The position numbers and the translations under genes are program-made. Of a DNA stretch of 64,000 nt, positions 50,672 through 59,542 are shown piece after piece. The stretch spans positions 1 through 64,000 of the forward strand of contig DATAOT010000038.1 in the NCBI GenBank assembly GCA_036265615.1. Direction: 5' to 3'. The stretch's first letter is position 1. Each line of letters begins with the position of its first letter. The notes beneath the pieces were generated by a model, which did no database searches, was not told the DNA's origin, and saw only the letters and a list, made by a program, of their open reading frames with translations. The stretch comes from DATAFF01 sp036265615 (GTDB lineage Bacteria; Pseudomonadota; Alphaproteobacteria; Rhizobiales; Aestuariivirgaceae).

Positions 50672-51838
50672 GTGGTGGGCCATTCAGGGTCGCTCGACAC
50701 GACGGTGTTCGATGCCGTGGTCGAGCATGGCACAGCGGAAGAGCGCCTGGAGCTGGCGCTGCAGGTTGCTGCACTCCTTGGGGAGCCGGCGGCGGCCACG
50801 GCGGCCGATCGCGCCGCGGTGCGCGGCACGGTGGTGGCGCTCACCGCCGACCCGGTCAGGGAAATCCGGGAGGCGCTTGCCGCCGCACTGGCTAGCTGCA
50901 AGACCCTCGATGCGGAAATCCTGTTCTCGATCATTGCCGCGGACGACGACATCGCGGAGCGGTTCATCGCGACCACGGCTGCGCTCGACCGTTCGCGCAT
51001 GCTGTCGATCCTCAAGGTTGGCGACGAGCTCCGGCAAAGTGCCCTGGCAGGGCGGCCGGACTTGAGCGAGGACATCGTTGCCCAGCTCATCGAGACGGCG
51101 CCCGAGGCGGTCGTCGCCGTGCTGATCGACAATCGCGATGTGCCGCTTCCGGCCAAGAATTTCAAGCGGATCTATCGCCGCTTCGTCAATTCGCCGGCGA
51201 TGGTGGACCGGCTGCTCGCCGTCGACGAGATTCCGGTGGAGATCCGGCTCATCGAGGTGCGGCGCTCGGCTCAGCGCATGCATCAGCTGCTGCGCGAACG
51301 TCGCTGGATGCTGGCGGCGGAAGCGGAAGACATCGTCAACGAGACCGAGGAGCGGACGCTGCTGCGCATTCTGCTCGAAGTCGAGGAGCAGGCGCTGGAA
51401 CGGCTGATCGCGTTCATGTCGTCGCGCGACATGCTCACGCCCTCGATCATGCTCAGGGCAGCCTGCAGCGGCTATATGATGATCGTCGAGCATGCGCTGG
51501 CCTGGCTTGCGGCCATGCCGGTGAAGCGGCTGAAGGGGTTGTCGGCAGGCCGCAACGGCCCGTCGCTGAAGGCGGTCCATGCATCGGCGGGAATTCCCGA
51601 CGATTGCTATCCGGTGATGCGGGCGGCCTTCGCCGTCGCGGCCGAGGCGCAGGGGGAAAGCGCGTGGCCCAACGAGGAGCAGTTCGGCCGTCGCGTGGTG
51701 GAGACGATTCTGACCCGCCAGGAGCGCCTGGGGCCGCGGCAGAGCGCCGAGATGCTCGATCTTGTCGGACAGTTCGCCGATGACCGGACGCGGGCTTTGG
51801 CCAATCGGCTGAAGGGCAGTCTCGCCGAGGTGGCCTGA
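50672..51838 (+). CDS. DUF2336-domain protein
   Basis: 388 residues, GTG start (50672 or 50675). Almost entirely alpha-helical, with repeated Leu/Ala-rich helices and the stretches DPVREIREALAAALA, ALAGRPDLSEDIVAQLIETA and DDCYPVMRAAF that recall DUF2336, an alphaproteobacterial helical-repeat family of unknown function. No signal peptide or membrane segment is seen. The gene converges with nadK. Confidence 0.85.
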   Translation: MVGHSGSLDTTVFDAVVEHGTAEERLELALQVAALLGEPAAATAADRAAVRGTVVALTADPVREIREALAAALASCKTLDAEILFSIIAADDDIAERFIATTAALDRSRMLSILKVGDELRQSALAGRPDLSEDIVAQLIETAPEAVVAVLIDNRDVPLPAKNFKRIYRRFVNSPAMVDRLLAVDEIPVEIRLIEVRRSAQRMHQLLRERRWMLAAEAEDIVNETEERTLLRILLEVEEQALERLIAFMSSRDMLTPSIMLRAACSGYMMIVEHALAWLAAMPVKRLKGLSAGRNGPSLKAVHASAGIPDDCYPVMRAAFAVAAEAQGESAWPNEEQFGRRVVETILTRQERLGPRQSAEMLDLVGQFADDRTRALANRLKGSLAEVA

Positions 51839-51850
51839 GACAGAACGGAA

Positions 51851-51879
51851 GTGCCGGAGGCCATGGCAGCCCCCGGCAC
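51851..51879. terminator. Possible bidirectional hairpin between DUF2336 and nadK
   Basis: GTGCCGG (51851-51857) is inverted at 51873-51879 with a 15-base loop, in the 138-base gap between two convergent genes. No clear T-run follows, so the call is tentative. Confidence 0.4.
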
Positions 51880-51976
51880 CCTCGACACCAGCCGGCAACG
51901 CCGGATTACGCAACTCACGACTCCTTTGTACGACTGCTGTCGTAAATTCTTCCCTAAGGTCCTGCCGGTCGGTCTT

Positions 51977-52747
51977 TTACCAGCGGAACTGCTCGGCGAG
52001 AACGCGCTCCGCCAAGGTGTGACCGGGGTCGAACATCAGCCGGACGGTGAGCGACTGGTCCTCCATCACCTCGACGATCTGCACGTCTCGCACCTCCTCC
52101 TGATCGGCCACCGCGGCGACCGGACGCTTGTCAGGCTCGAGCACCTCGATGCGGACCCGGGCGTCATGCGGCAGGATGGCGCCGCGCCACCGCCGCGGCC
52201 GGAAGGCGCTGATCGGCGTAACGGCGAGGAGGGAGGAGTTGATCGGCAGGATCGGCCCGTTGGCCGACAGGTTGTAGGCGGTGCTGCCGGCGGGTGTTGC
52301 AATGATGATGCCGTCGCAGATGAGCTCCTCCATCCGCACCTGGCTGTCGACGGAGATCCTGAGCTTGGCGGCCTGGTGACGTTGCCGCAGCATCGAAACC
52401 TCGTTGAAGGCAAGGGCTTCACGCCGTTCGCCCCCGGTCGAGACGGTGACCATCCGCAGGGGATGGATGGCGGTGACCTCCGCCTGATCGAGCCGCTCGA
52501 GCAGGCGATCGGCATCATAGTCGTTCATGAGAAAGCCGACCGAACCGCGGTGCATGCCATAGATGGCATGGCCGCCGGGGAGGACGCGGTGCAGGGTCTC
52601 CAGCATCAGGCCGTCGCCGCCAAGCGCCACCACCGTATCGGCATCGGCGAGCGTGTGGTAACCATAGCGGTCGACAAGCTCGCGCTCGGCGGCTCGGGCT
52701 TCCGGCGAGTCGCTGGCGACGAAGGCAATTCGGCGCGTTCCGGGCAT
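51977..52747 (-). CDS. nadK: NAD kinase
   Basis: 256 residues from the ATG at 52747; the open frame extends upstream, but without similarity. Motifs are VVALGGDGLMLETLH (GGDG nucleotide loop), NEVSMLRQ, CDGIIIATPAGSTAYNLSANGPI and ISAFRPRRW. It phosphorylates NAD to NADP. The size is typical of alphaproteobacterial NadK (about 255 residues). It lies back to back with the DUF1636 gene that starts the cobalamin section. Confidence 0.95.
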   Translation of the reverse strand: MPGTRRIAFVASDSPEARAAERELVDRYGYHTLADADTVVALGGDGLMLETLHRVLPGGHAIYGMHRGSVGFLMNDYDADRLLERLDQAEVTAIHPLRMVTVSTGGERREALAFNEVSMLRQRHQAAKLRISVDSQVRMEELICDGIIIATPAGSTAYNLSANGPILPINSSLLAVTPISAFRPRRWRGAILPHDARVRIEVLEPDKRPVAAVADQEEVRDVQIVEVMEDQSLTVRLMFDPGHTLAERVLAEQFRW

Positions 52748-52832
52748 CCGATACTCTTGCGCATTGACAGCTCGGCCCAAACTGGTTGAAGCACGGGACC
52801 CCTGTCTTGTGCAACCGGAGAACCGACAGCGC

Positions 52833-53216
52833 ATGCGCTCCCTGGTGTTCTGCACCACCTGCCGCCATTCGGCGGCCGAGCCGACCGGCCCGGATGGGCT
52901 GACCGGGGGTGAGCGGCTGGCCCGGACGATGGAGGCCCTGCTCAGGGAGCGCAGACGCAGCGACGTGACGGTCAGGCGGCAGGCGTGCCTGTGGGCCTGC
53001 ACGCGGCACTGCAATGTGTGGATCGCCGACAGCCAGCGCTTCAGTTATCTGGCCGGCGGCTTTGTGCCGGGGCGCGCCGCCGCCGAGGCGATCCTGGCCT
53101 GGTTCGATCTGCACGGTCAGAGCGAGCGGGGCGAGGTGCCGTTCCGCGCCTGGCCGGACGGCATGCGCGGCCATTTCATCACGCGGCTGCCGCCGGCAGG
53201 CGAGGACAACGCATGA
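52833..53216 (+). CDS. DUF1636-family metal-binding protein
   Basis: 127 residues from the ATG at 52833. Cys residues in FCTTCRH and CLWACTRHC suit a thioredoxin-like [2Fe-2S] ferredoxin fold, as I recall for DUF1636. The gene is often found in cobalamin loci. Its stop overlaps the cobP start (ATGA), so the products are probably made together. The role in cobalamin metabolism is not established; reduction of a cobalt corrinoid is one possibility (inference). Confidence 0.85.
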   Translation: MRSLVFCTTCRHSAAEPTGPDGLTGGERLARTMEALLRERRRSDVTVRRQACLWACTRHCNVWIADSQRFSYLAGGFVPGRAAAEAILAWFDLHGQSERGEVPFRAWPDGMRGHFITRLPPAGEDNA

Positions 53217-53734
53217 GTGCTTCACGGCCACGCAGCACCCTCGTTCTCGGCGGGGCGCGCTCCGGCAAGAGCCGTCATGCCGAAGCGCTGGGACGGGCCC
53301 ATGGCGGCGACATGATCTATATCGCCACCGGTGAAGCGCGCGACGGGGAGATGGCCGAGCGCATCGCGCGCCATCGCGCCGCACGAGGGCCGGCATGGAC
53401 CACGATCGAGGAACCTCTCGAGCTTGCCGCTGTGCTGGAACGCGCGGCACGGCCGCAACGCTTCGTGCTTGTCGACTGCATCACGCTGTGGATCAGCAAT
53501 GTGATGGCGCGCGGGCGCCCGGTGAGCGAGGAAATCGAGGGGCTGTGCCGGGTGATGGCTGCGGCTTCCGGCGATGTCTGCCTCGTTTCCAACGAGGTTG
53601 GCCTTGGCATCGTGCCCGACAATCCGCTTGCCAGGCGGTTCCGCGACGAGGCTGGGCTTGCGCATCAGCGGCTTGCGGCGGTCTGCCAGCATGTGGTGTT
53701 CATGGTGGCGGGCCTGCCCATCACGGTCAAATGA
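53213..53734 (+). CDS. cobP: Adenosylcobinamide kinase / adenosylcobinamide-phosphate guanylyltransferase
   Basis: 173 residues. The CobP/CobU signature is complete: TLVLGGARSGKSRHAEAL (P-loop), YIATGEARDGEMAERIARHRAARG (with the guanylylated His region), VLVDCITLWISN and NEVGLGIVPDNPLARRFRDE. It phosphorylates adenosylcobinamide and transfers GMP to it late in cobalamin synthesis. It is translationally coupled to DUF1636 upstream. Confidence 0.95.
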   Translation: MSASRPRSTLVLGGARSGKSRHAEALGRAHGGDMIYIATGEARDGEMAERIARHRAARGPAWTTIEEPLELAAVLERAARPQRFVLVDCITLWISNVMARGRPVSEEIEGLCRVMAAASGDVCLVSNEVGLGIVPDNPLARRFRDEAGLAHQRLAAVCQHVVFMVAGLPITVK

Positions 53735-53743
53735 CGCGTGGAC

Positions 53744-53768
53744 CATGGCGGGTCGGGGGCCGGCCATG
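53744..53768. repeat. Degenerate palindromic repeat, copy 3
   Basis: CATGGC (53744-53749) and GCCATG (53763-53768) around a G-rich centre, followed by AGG, resemble a decayed copy of the 17329 and 40600 palindromes. It lies between cobP and the convergent cobD. Confidence 0.45.
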
Positions 53769-53816
53769 AGGAATAGAAGGACGAAATGACCGACATCAAC
53801 CGCAAGTCATGACGCG

Positions 53817-54782
53817 CTAGAAAAAGAAGGCGGCGGCCAGCGCAATCAGCGCGGTGAAGAGGGTTATCATCTGGGAAAACAGCCGCAAGCCGCGGCGGAT
53901 GTCGCGGCGGTCGAGATCGATCCGGCCATTGCCCAGCCAGGGGAGATCGACCGTTACGCTGTCGTAGCTGCGGGGGCCGCCAAGGCGGATGTTGAGGGCG
54001 CCGGCCGTCGCCGCCTCGGGCCAGCCTGCATTGGGCGAGACGTGCTTGCGGGCATCGTACCACATGCGGGCAAGGGCATCGGCACCCGCCCCGGGGCTCG
54101 TCAGGCTTGCCGCACCGGCGAAGAGCAGCCCGGTCAGCCGGGCCGGGATGAAGTTCACGAGATCATCGAACCGCGCCGCTGCCCAGCCGAAGTCGACGAA
54201 GCGCGGCGATTTGTGCCCGATCATGCTGTCGGCGGTGTTGATCACCTTGTAGAGCGCGATGCCGGGCAGCCCGAACAGCGCCAGGAACAGGGCCGGCGCG
54301 ACCACCGCGTCGGAGGCGTTCTCGGCGAGGCTCTCGATGGCGGCCCGCGTCACGCCGCTCTCGTCGAGCTGGTCGGGGTCGCGGCCGACGATCCGGCTCA
54401 CCGCCTGGCGGCCGCTGTCGAGGCTCGATTCGAGACCGGCGTAGACGGCGCGGACATGGCGGTAGAGATCAAATTGGGCAAGCAATGTGGTGGCAAGCAC
54501 AGCCTCCAGGAGCCAGCCCCATTCCTGCCGCCTAATCCACAGGCTGAAGGGGATGGTGAGAATGGCAACGAAGACGAGCGTCAGAAACAGGGCGAATGCA
54601 CCCTTCAGCTTCTGCCAGATCCGATTGCCTTCGGGGCGGTTCAGGGCCTCCTCGAAGCCGCCGATCACCGCGCCGATCCATTCCACCGGATGGCCGATGG
54701 CGTTCTGGACGAATTTCGGATAGCCGGCCAGCCGCTCGATCACCAAAGCCGCAAAGGCGATCGTCAGCGAGCTCGACAGCAT
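53817..54782 (-). CDS. cobD: Adenosylcobinamide-phosphate synthase (CobD/CbiB)
   Basis: 321 residues from the ATG at 54782, one base into the cobQ stop (TGATG). An integral membrane protein with about five helices. Conserved CbiB pieces are HPVEWIGAVIGGFE, DESGVTRAAIESLAENASDAVVAPAL as landmarks (SLAENASDAV), YKVINTADSMIGHK and RLGGPRSYDSVTVD. It attaches aminopropanol phosphate to adenosylcobyric acid. It ends the minus-strand cobA-cobB-cobQ-cobD run. Confidence 0.95.
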   Translation of the reverse strand: MLSSSLTIAFAALVIERLAGYPKFVQNAIGHPVEWIGAVIGGFEEALNRPEGNRIWQKLKGAFALFLTLVFVAILTIPFSLWIRRQEWGWLLEAVLATTLLAQFDLYRHVRAVYAGLESSLDSGRQAVSRIVGRDPDQLDESGVTRAAIESLAENASDAVVAPALFLALFGLPGIALYKVINTADSMIGHKSPRFVDFGWAAARFDDLVNFIPARLTGLLFAGAASLTSPGAGADALARMWYDARKHVSPNAGWPEAATAGALNIRLGGPRSYDSVTVDLPWLGNGRIDLDRRDIRRGLRLFSQMITLFTALIALAAAFFF

Positions 54783-56254
54783 CAAGCCGCGTTCGGCGGT
54801 GCCGCAATGGCGAACAGGCGATCGATGTCCATGTTGGACGTGAGATGCTCGGCGAGGCCATCGAGCGTGCGCTCGATGCGCTCGGCATGACCGAGCGATC
54901 CGGGCGTTCCGCCGAGCGAGGCGAGATAGGCCTGGCGGAAGGCATCGCTCTCGAAGCAGCCATGGATGTAAGTGCCGGCGACGCGGCCATCCCGCGAGAT
55001 GGCGCCGTCCGGAACGGCACCGATCATGGCAAAGGGGCGGGCGCTGTCCTCGCCGCTGGTCCGGCCAAGATGGATCTCGTAGCCATCGATGGTCGTGTTG
55101 GTCGCGACATGAGTGGCCCTGATGCGCGTCAGGGCCTTGTTCGGCTCAAGCGTGGTCTCGACATCGAGCAGGCCGAGGCCGTCGACGGATTCCGGCTGGC
55201 CCTCCAGCCCCTGCCAGTCATGAATGCGCCGACCGAGCATCTGATAGCCACCGCACAGCCCGAGCACGCGGCCGCCGCGCCGCAGATGGGCGCGGATGTC
55301 GGTATCCCAGCCTTGCTCGCGCAGAAATCTCAGATCGGCAATGGTGGACTTGGTCCCGGGAATGATGACGACATCGGAATGGGCCGGCAGGGCAGCGCCG
55401 GGCTGCACGAATTCGACGGTGATCGAGGATTCGAGCATGAGGGGATCGAGATCGTCGAAATTGGCGATCCGGGCCAGCCGCAGGACGGCGATCCTGACCG
55501 GACCCTGGTGGCCCGGGGGGCGCATGCTGTCGAGCACGAGGCTGTCCTCGGCCGGCAGCTTGCGGGCCTCGCTCCAATGCGGAATGACGCCGAGGCATGG
55601 AACGCCGGTGCGCTCCTCGAGGAATTTTCTGCCATCGTCGAACAGCATCGGGTCGCCATGGAAATTGTTGACCAGAAAGGCACGGATCAGCGCTGCATCG
55701 GCGGGATCAAGCACGGCGAAGGTGCCGACCAGCGATGCAATGACGCCGCCGCGATGGATGTCACCGATCAGGACGACCGGGACGTTGGCGGCCCGGGCAA
55801 ACCCCATATTGGCGAGATCGCCTTGGCGCAGGTTGACCTCGGCCGGGGAGCCGGCGCCCTCGACCACGACGAGATCGGCGGCGCCGCTCAGCCGCTCGAA
55901 GCTTTGCAGCACCGCGGCACGAAAACGGTCGCGATTGGCGAAATAGTCGCGGGCCGACAGCGTTGCTTCTCGGCGGCCCTGGACGATCACTTGGGCGCCG
56001 CCCGTCGCCTCGGGCTTGAGCAGGATCGGGTTCATGTCGGAGACCGGCTCCATGCGGGCGGCGCGCGCCTGCATGGCCTGGGCGCGGCCGATCTCGCCGC
56101 CGTCGACTGTCACCGCGGCGTTGTTCGACATGTTCTGCGGCTTGAACGGGGCAACCTTCAGCCCCTGGTTGGCGAAGGCGCGGCAGAGGCCGGCAACGAT
56201 GAGGGATTTGCCGACATTCGAGCCCGTTCCCTGGACCATCAGCGCGCGCGCCAT
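54782..56254 (-). CDS. cobQ: Cobyric acid synthase CobQ
   Basis: 490 residues. The N-terminal amidoligase P-loop domain has MVQGTGSNVGKSLIVAGLCR and FKPQNMSNNA. The C-terminal class I glutamine amidotransferase domain has GLCGGYQMLG with the nucleophilic Cys and a His near YIHGCFE. It amidates four side chains of adenosylcobyrinic a,c-diamide. It starts three bases after cobB ends and overlaps cobD. Confidence 0.96.
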   Translation of the reverse strand: MARALMVQGTGSNVGKSLIVAGLCRAFANQGLKVAPFKPQNMSNNAAVTVDGGEIGRAQAMQARAARMEPVSDMNPILLKPEATGGAQVIVQGRREATLSARDYFANRDRFRAAVLQSFERLSGAADLVVVEGAGSPAEVNLRQGDLANMGFARAANVPVVLIGDIHRGGVIASLVGTFAVLDPADAALIRAFLVNNFHGDPMLFDDGRKFLEERTGVPCLGVIPHWSEARKLPAEDSLVLDSMRPPGHQGPVRIAVLRLARIANFDDLDPLMLESSITVEFVQPGAALPAHSDVVIIPGTKSTIADLRFLREQGWDTDIRAHLRRGGRVLGLCGGYQMLGRRIHDWQGLEGQPESVDGLGLLDVETTLEPNKALTRIRATHVATNTTIDGYEIHLGRTSGEDSARPFAMIGAVPDGAISRDGRVAGTYIHGCFESDAFRQAYLASLGGTPGSLGHAERIERTLDGLAEHLTSNMDIDRLFAIAAPPNAA

Positions 56255-56257
56255 CGC

Positions 56258-57550
56258 TCACCACTCGCCATCGACAATATGGGCAAAGGAGCCCATGACC
56301 CGGCCGCTCTGCGTGCCCATGGACGGCAACGCCTGGCCCTCGCTGCCGGCGGCTGCAAAGAGCGCTTCGCCATCGCCGGCCCGCGAGAGGCTTGCATAGT
56401 GGAATTCGTGGCCGCGCAACAGTCTCGGCCAGGGCAGGGGGCTCTGGTGGCGGAAGCGGCGGTAGCCGAGATGGAGGCGCGGTTCGACAAAGGAGGTCTC
56501 ATGCGGCAGGAGGCCGGCCATGGCATGCCGGTGGCCGTCCCTGTCGGTCAATCCCTTGCCCAGAACCATGTAGCCACCGCATTCACCATAGATCAGAATG
56601 CCGCGCCGCGCCGCACGCGCCAGGCCATGCATGAAGCCGGCGTTCCCGGCGATCCGCTCGGCATGGAGTTCCGGATAGCCGCCGGGCAAAAACACCGCAT
56701 CGGCATCCGGGGCTGGCGCCTCGTCGTTCAGAGGCGAGAATGGCACGAGTTCGGCGCCAAGTCTGCTCCAGCCGTCGAGGATGTGACGATAGGTGAAAGC
56801 AAACGCGATGTCGCTCGCCACGGCGACACGCTGGCCGAGCGGCGGCAAAGGGGTGGCCGGCAGCGGCGCGGCAATCGGCCGGGCGAGGGCGAGCAGCGCG
56901 TCGATGTCCACGGACTCGGCAACCGCGTCGGCGGCATGAGCCATGACCGCAGCGATCTCGGCGATCTCGTCAGCCTGCACCAGTCCGAGGTGGCGGGAGG
57001 GAAGCCGGAGCCGGCGGTCGGCCATGACGGCGCCGAGAAGGGGCGTGCCGCTATCATGGAGAGCGCTTGCGACGAGGGCGCGATGGCGATCGCTGGCGAG
57101 GCGGTTGACGACCACTCCGGCAATGCCGAGATCGGCACGATGGCGCGCGAAGCCCTCGACAAGGGCGGCGATCGACTGTCCCTGGCGGGCGGCGTCGACC
57201 ACCAGAACCACCGGCAGGCCAAGCATGGCGGCAAGGTCGGCGGTCGATCCGCCGCCGCCGATCGGGCCGTCGAACAGGCCCATCACACCTTCGATGACCA
57301 CGAGGTCGGCGTCTCGGCGCGCCGCGAGATCGGCGATGAGGCCCGGCCGCATGGTCCAGGGGTCGAGATTGAAGCAGGTCCGCCCGGTCGCCTGCTCATG
57401 AAACCGCGGATCGAGATAGTCCGGGCCGGTCTTGGCACCGGCCACCTTGATGCCGCGGCGGCGCAGGGCGGCAAGGAGACCGAAGGTGACGACTGTCTTG
57501 CCGGAGCCGGATGACGGTGCCGCAATCACCAGACCGTCAGCCAACCGCAT
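56258..57550 (-). CDS. cobB: Cobyrinic acid a,c-diamide synthase CobB
   Basis: 430 residues from the ATG at 57550, overlapping the end of cobA by 14 bases. P-loop AAPSSGSGKTVVTFGLLAAL, then AGAKTGPDYLDPRFH and EGVMGLFDG, are CobB/CbiA signatures. The glutaminase domain has YGECGGYMVLG and a terminal SFAHIV. It amidates positions a and c of hydrogenobyrinic or cobyrinic acid. Whether it uses the cobalt-free substrate depends on the rest of the pathway; a cobN fragment nearby favours the aerobic route. Confidence 0.95.
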   Translation of the reverse strand: MRLADGLVIAAPSSGSGKTVVTFGLLAALRRRGIKVAGAKTGPDYLDPRFHEQATGRTCFNLDPWTMRPGLIADLAARRDADLVVIEGVMGLFDGPIGGGGSTADLAAMLGLPVVLVVDAARQGQSIAALVEGFARHRADLGIAGVVVNRLASDRHRALVASALHDSGTPLLGAVMADRRLRLPSRHLGLVQADEIAEIAAVMAHAADAVAESVDIDALLALARPIAAPLPATPLPPLGQRVAVASDIAFAFTYRHILDGWSRLGAELVPFSPLNDEAPAPDADAVFLPGGYPELHAERIAGNAGFMHGLARAARRGILIYGECGGYMVLGKGLTDRDGHRHAMAGLLPHETSFVEPRLHLGYRRFRHQSPLPWPRLLRGHEFHYASLSRAGDGEALFAAAGSEGQALPSMGTQSGRVMGSFAHIVDGEW

Positions 57551-58406
57551 TCTCCCGCAGGCCGTTCTTGTACCAGTCGAGAATGTTGCGCCAGGCGACC
57601 ACCCGGCCGGCCACGACGATCGCCGGGGTGGGCGGGCTCTCGGCGGCAAGGAATGTCGCGACCTCGCCAAGCGTCGTCACAGCGACGCTCTGATTGGGCA
57701 GCGTCGCATTGGAGATGAAAGTCAGAGGCTCGGTCGGGTCCCGGCCGCCGGCGATCAGCGCATGGGCGATATCGGGGGCGTTCTTCACCGCCATGTACAT
57801 GACGATGACCGGCGAGGCGGTGGCGAGCGCCTGCCAATCGACATTGGCGGGCATGCGTCCGGTCGCATCATGACCGGTGAGAAAAACGACCGAGTGATTG
57901 CTGTCGCGGTGGGTGGCAGGGATGCCGGCATAGGCGAGGCCGCCGATGCCGGCGGTGATGCCGGGAACGATGCGGAAAGGCACGCCTGCCCTGGCAAGGG
58001 CCTGGCATTCCTCGCCGCCCCGCCCGAACATGAAGGGATCGCCCCCCTTGAGGCGCAGCACCCGCCGCTTGGAGCGGGCAAGCTCGATCAGCCGCACCGA
58101 GATGTCGCGCTGATCGGGGGAGGGCTTGCCGCCGCGCTTGCCGGCATATTCGAGCTCGGCACCTGGCCGGACCCAGCGCAGGATGTCGGCATTGACCAGG
58201 GCGTCGTAGACGACGGCATCAGCGCGCTGCATGGCATGATAAGCGAGCAGCGATAGAAGCCCGGGCGCCCCTGGACCGGCTCCGACGAGCCACACGGTTC
58301 CGGGCTCGAATTCGGGAAAAGCCTCGGCGTCGAGCCGGGCGAAGCCGGACGGCTCGTCGCCCTCATGGATCCAGCCCTTCAGGGGCCTTCCGGGACCCGA
58401 TGGCAT
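57537..58406 (-). CDS. cobA: Uroporphyrinogen-III C-methyltransferase CobA
   Basis: 289 residues. SAM-dependent tetrapyrrole methylase fold: VWLVGAGPGAPGLLSLLA, ADAVVYDALVN, LRLKGGDPFMFGRGGEE, PGITAGIGG and VIVMYMAVKN. There is no CysG-type siroheme domain. It makes precorrin-2, the branch point to siroheme and cobalamin. The N-terminal ~35 residues before the core are longer than usual, so a downstream start is possible. It diverges from cbiD with overlapping upstream ends. Confidence 0.95.
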   Translation of the reverse strand: MPSGPGRPLKGWIHEGDEPSGFARLDAEAFPEFEPGTVWLVGAGPGAPGLLSLLAYHAMQRADAVVYDALVNADILRWVRPGAELEYAGKRGGKPSPDQRDISVRLIELARSKRRVLRLKGGDPFMFGRGGEECQALARAGVPFRIVPGITAGIGGLAYAGIPATHRDSNHSVVFLTGHDATGRMPANVDWQALATASPVIVMYMAVKNAPDIAHALIAGGRDPTEPLTFISNATLPNQSVAVTTLGEVATFLAAESPPTPAIVVAGRVVAWRNILDWYKNGLRENAVG

Positions 58407-58450
58407 TCCGCGCTCCTCGCCTGCTCAAACCCTTTCGAGTATACCGGGCC

Positions 58451-59542
58451 ATGGGTCGCACAACCATGGCCAAACAGCAGCTTAGACGCGGCTGGACGAC
58501 CGGCGCATGCGCCACGGCGGCAGTCAAGGCCGCCTATACGGCATTGCTGACCGGCCGCTTCCCTGACCCCGTCGTCATCACGCTGCCGGGCGGCGAGACG
58601 CCGGCATTTGCGCTGGCGCTCGAGGGGAAGGGCGAGGACTGGGCCGAGGCCGGCATCATCAAGGATGCCGGCGATGACCCTGACGTTACGCATGGCGCGA
58701 TGATCGTTGCCTGCGTGCGGCGTGCCGGTGCGGGCGCCGGCGTGCGCTTCCTGGCCGGGGCCGGGGTTGGGACCGTCACCCGGCCGGGCCTGCCGGTGAA
58801 GGTCGGCGAGCCGGCGATCAATCCGGTGCCGCGGCAAATGATGCGGCAGGTGGTGGAGGCTTTGGCGCAGGCGCATGGCGAGACCGGCGATGTCGAGATC
58901 GAGATCGCCGTTCCCGGCGGCGAGGCGCTCGCCGCCAAGACCTGGAACCCGCGCCTCGGCATCAAGGGCGGCCTGTCGATTCTCGGCACCACGGGAATCG
59001 TCAAGCCGTTCTCCTGCGCCGCATGGATCGCCTCGATCCATCGCGGGATCGATGTGGCGCGGGCTGCCGGGTTCACTCATATCGCCGGTGCGACCGGCTC
59101 GACCTCGGAGGCGGCGCTGCAGGCCCTTTACCGGCTGCCGCTCGAGGCGCTGATCGACATGGGCGACTTCGTGGGCGGCATGCTGAAATACCTCCGCGCG
59201 CATCCGGTGCCGCGGGTGACCGTGGCCGGCGGCTTCGGCAAGATCACCAAAATGGCGCAGGGCGCCATGGACCTGCATTCGGGAAGGAGCCAGGTCGACT
59301 TCGACTGGCTCGCAGCGCGGGTGGCAGCACTCGGAGGCGATGACGGCGCGGCCGAGCAGGTGCGCCGGGCCAATACCGCGATGGAGGCCGAGACGGTGGC
59401 GCGGGCCCTCAGACTGCCGCTTGCCGAGACGGTGGCGCGGTCGGCGCAGGAGGCGGGTCTTGCCATGCTGCGTGGCGCCGACGTGGCGCTGGACATCGTG
59501 GTGGTCGACAGAAGCGGCCACGTGATCGGCCATGCCGGGTGA
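58451..59542 (+). CDS. cbiD: Cobalt-precorrin-5B C1-methyltransferase CbiD
   Basis: 363 residues from the ATG at 58451 (ATGs at 58400 and 58466 are alternatives). Motifs of CbiD: RRGWTTGACATAAVKAAY, DAGDDPDVTHGA, GVGTVTRPGLP, GEPAINPVPRQMM, NPRLGIKGGLSILGTTGIVKP in pieces (LGIKGGLSIL, TTGIVKPFS) and FVGGMLKYLRAH. It methylates C1 of the corrin ring. In aerobic producers this role is usually CobF, so its presence next to an aerobic-type cobN is noteworthy. It overlaps cobK by 11 bases. Confidence 0.95.
   Translation: MGRTTMAKQQLRRGWTTGACATAAVKAAYTALLTGRFPDPVVITLPGGETPAFALALEGKGEDWAEAGIIKDAGDDPDVTHGAMIVACVRRAGAGAGVRFLAGAGVGTVTRPGLPVKVGEPAINPVPRQMMRQVVEALAQAHGETGDVEIEIAVPGGEALAAKTWNPRLGIKGGLSILGTTGIVKPFSCAAWIASIHRGIDVARAAGFTHIAGATGSTSEAALQALYRLPLEALIDMGDFVGGMLKYLRAHPVPRVTVAGGFGKITKMAQGAMDLHSGRSQVDFDWLAARVAALGGDDGAAEQVRRANTAMEAETVARALRLPLAETVARSAQEAGLAMLRGADVALDIVVVDRSGHVIGHAG

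Noticed and set aside
52748..52832. Cobalamin riboswitch upstream of the DUF1636-cobP genes
   Set aside because: The gap is only 85 bases and lacks the B12-box and conserved core of the family.
54596..57514. A 972-codon open frame on the plus strand
   Set aside because: It is exactly antisense to cobQ and cobB, which have full-length, motif-rich products. High GC keeps the antisense frame free of stops.
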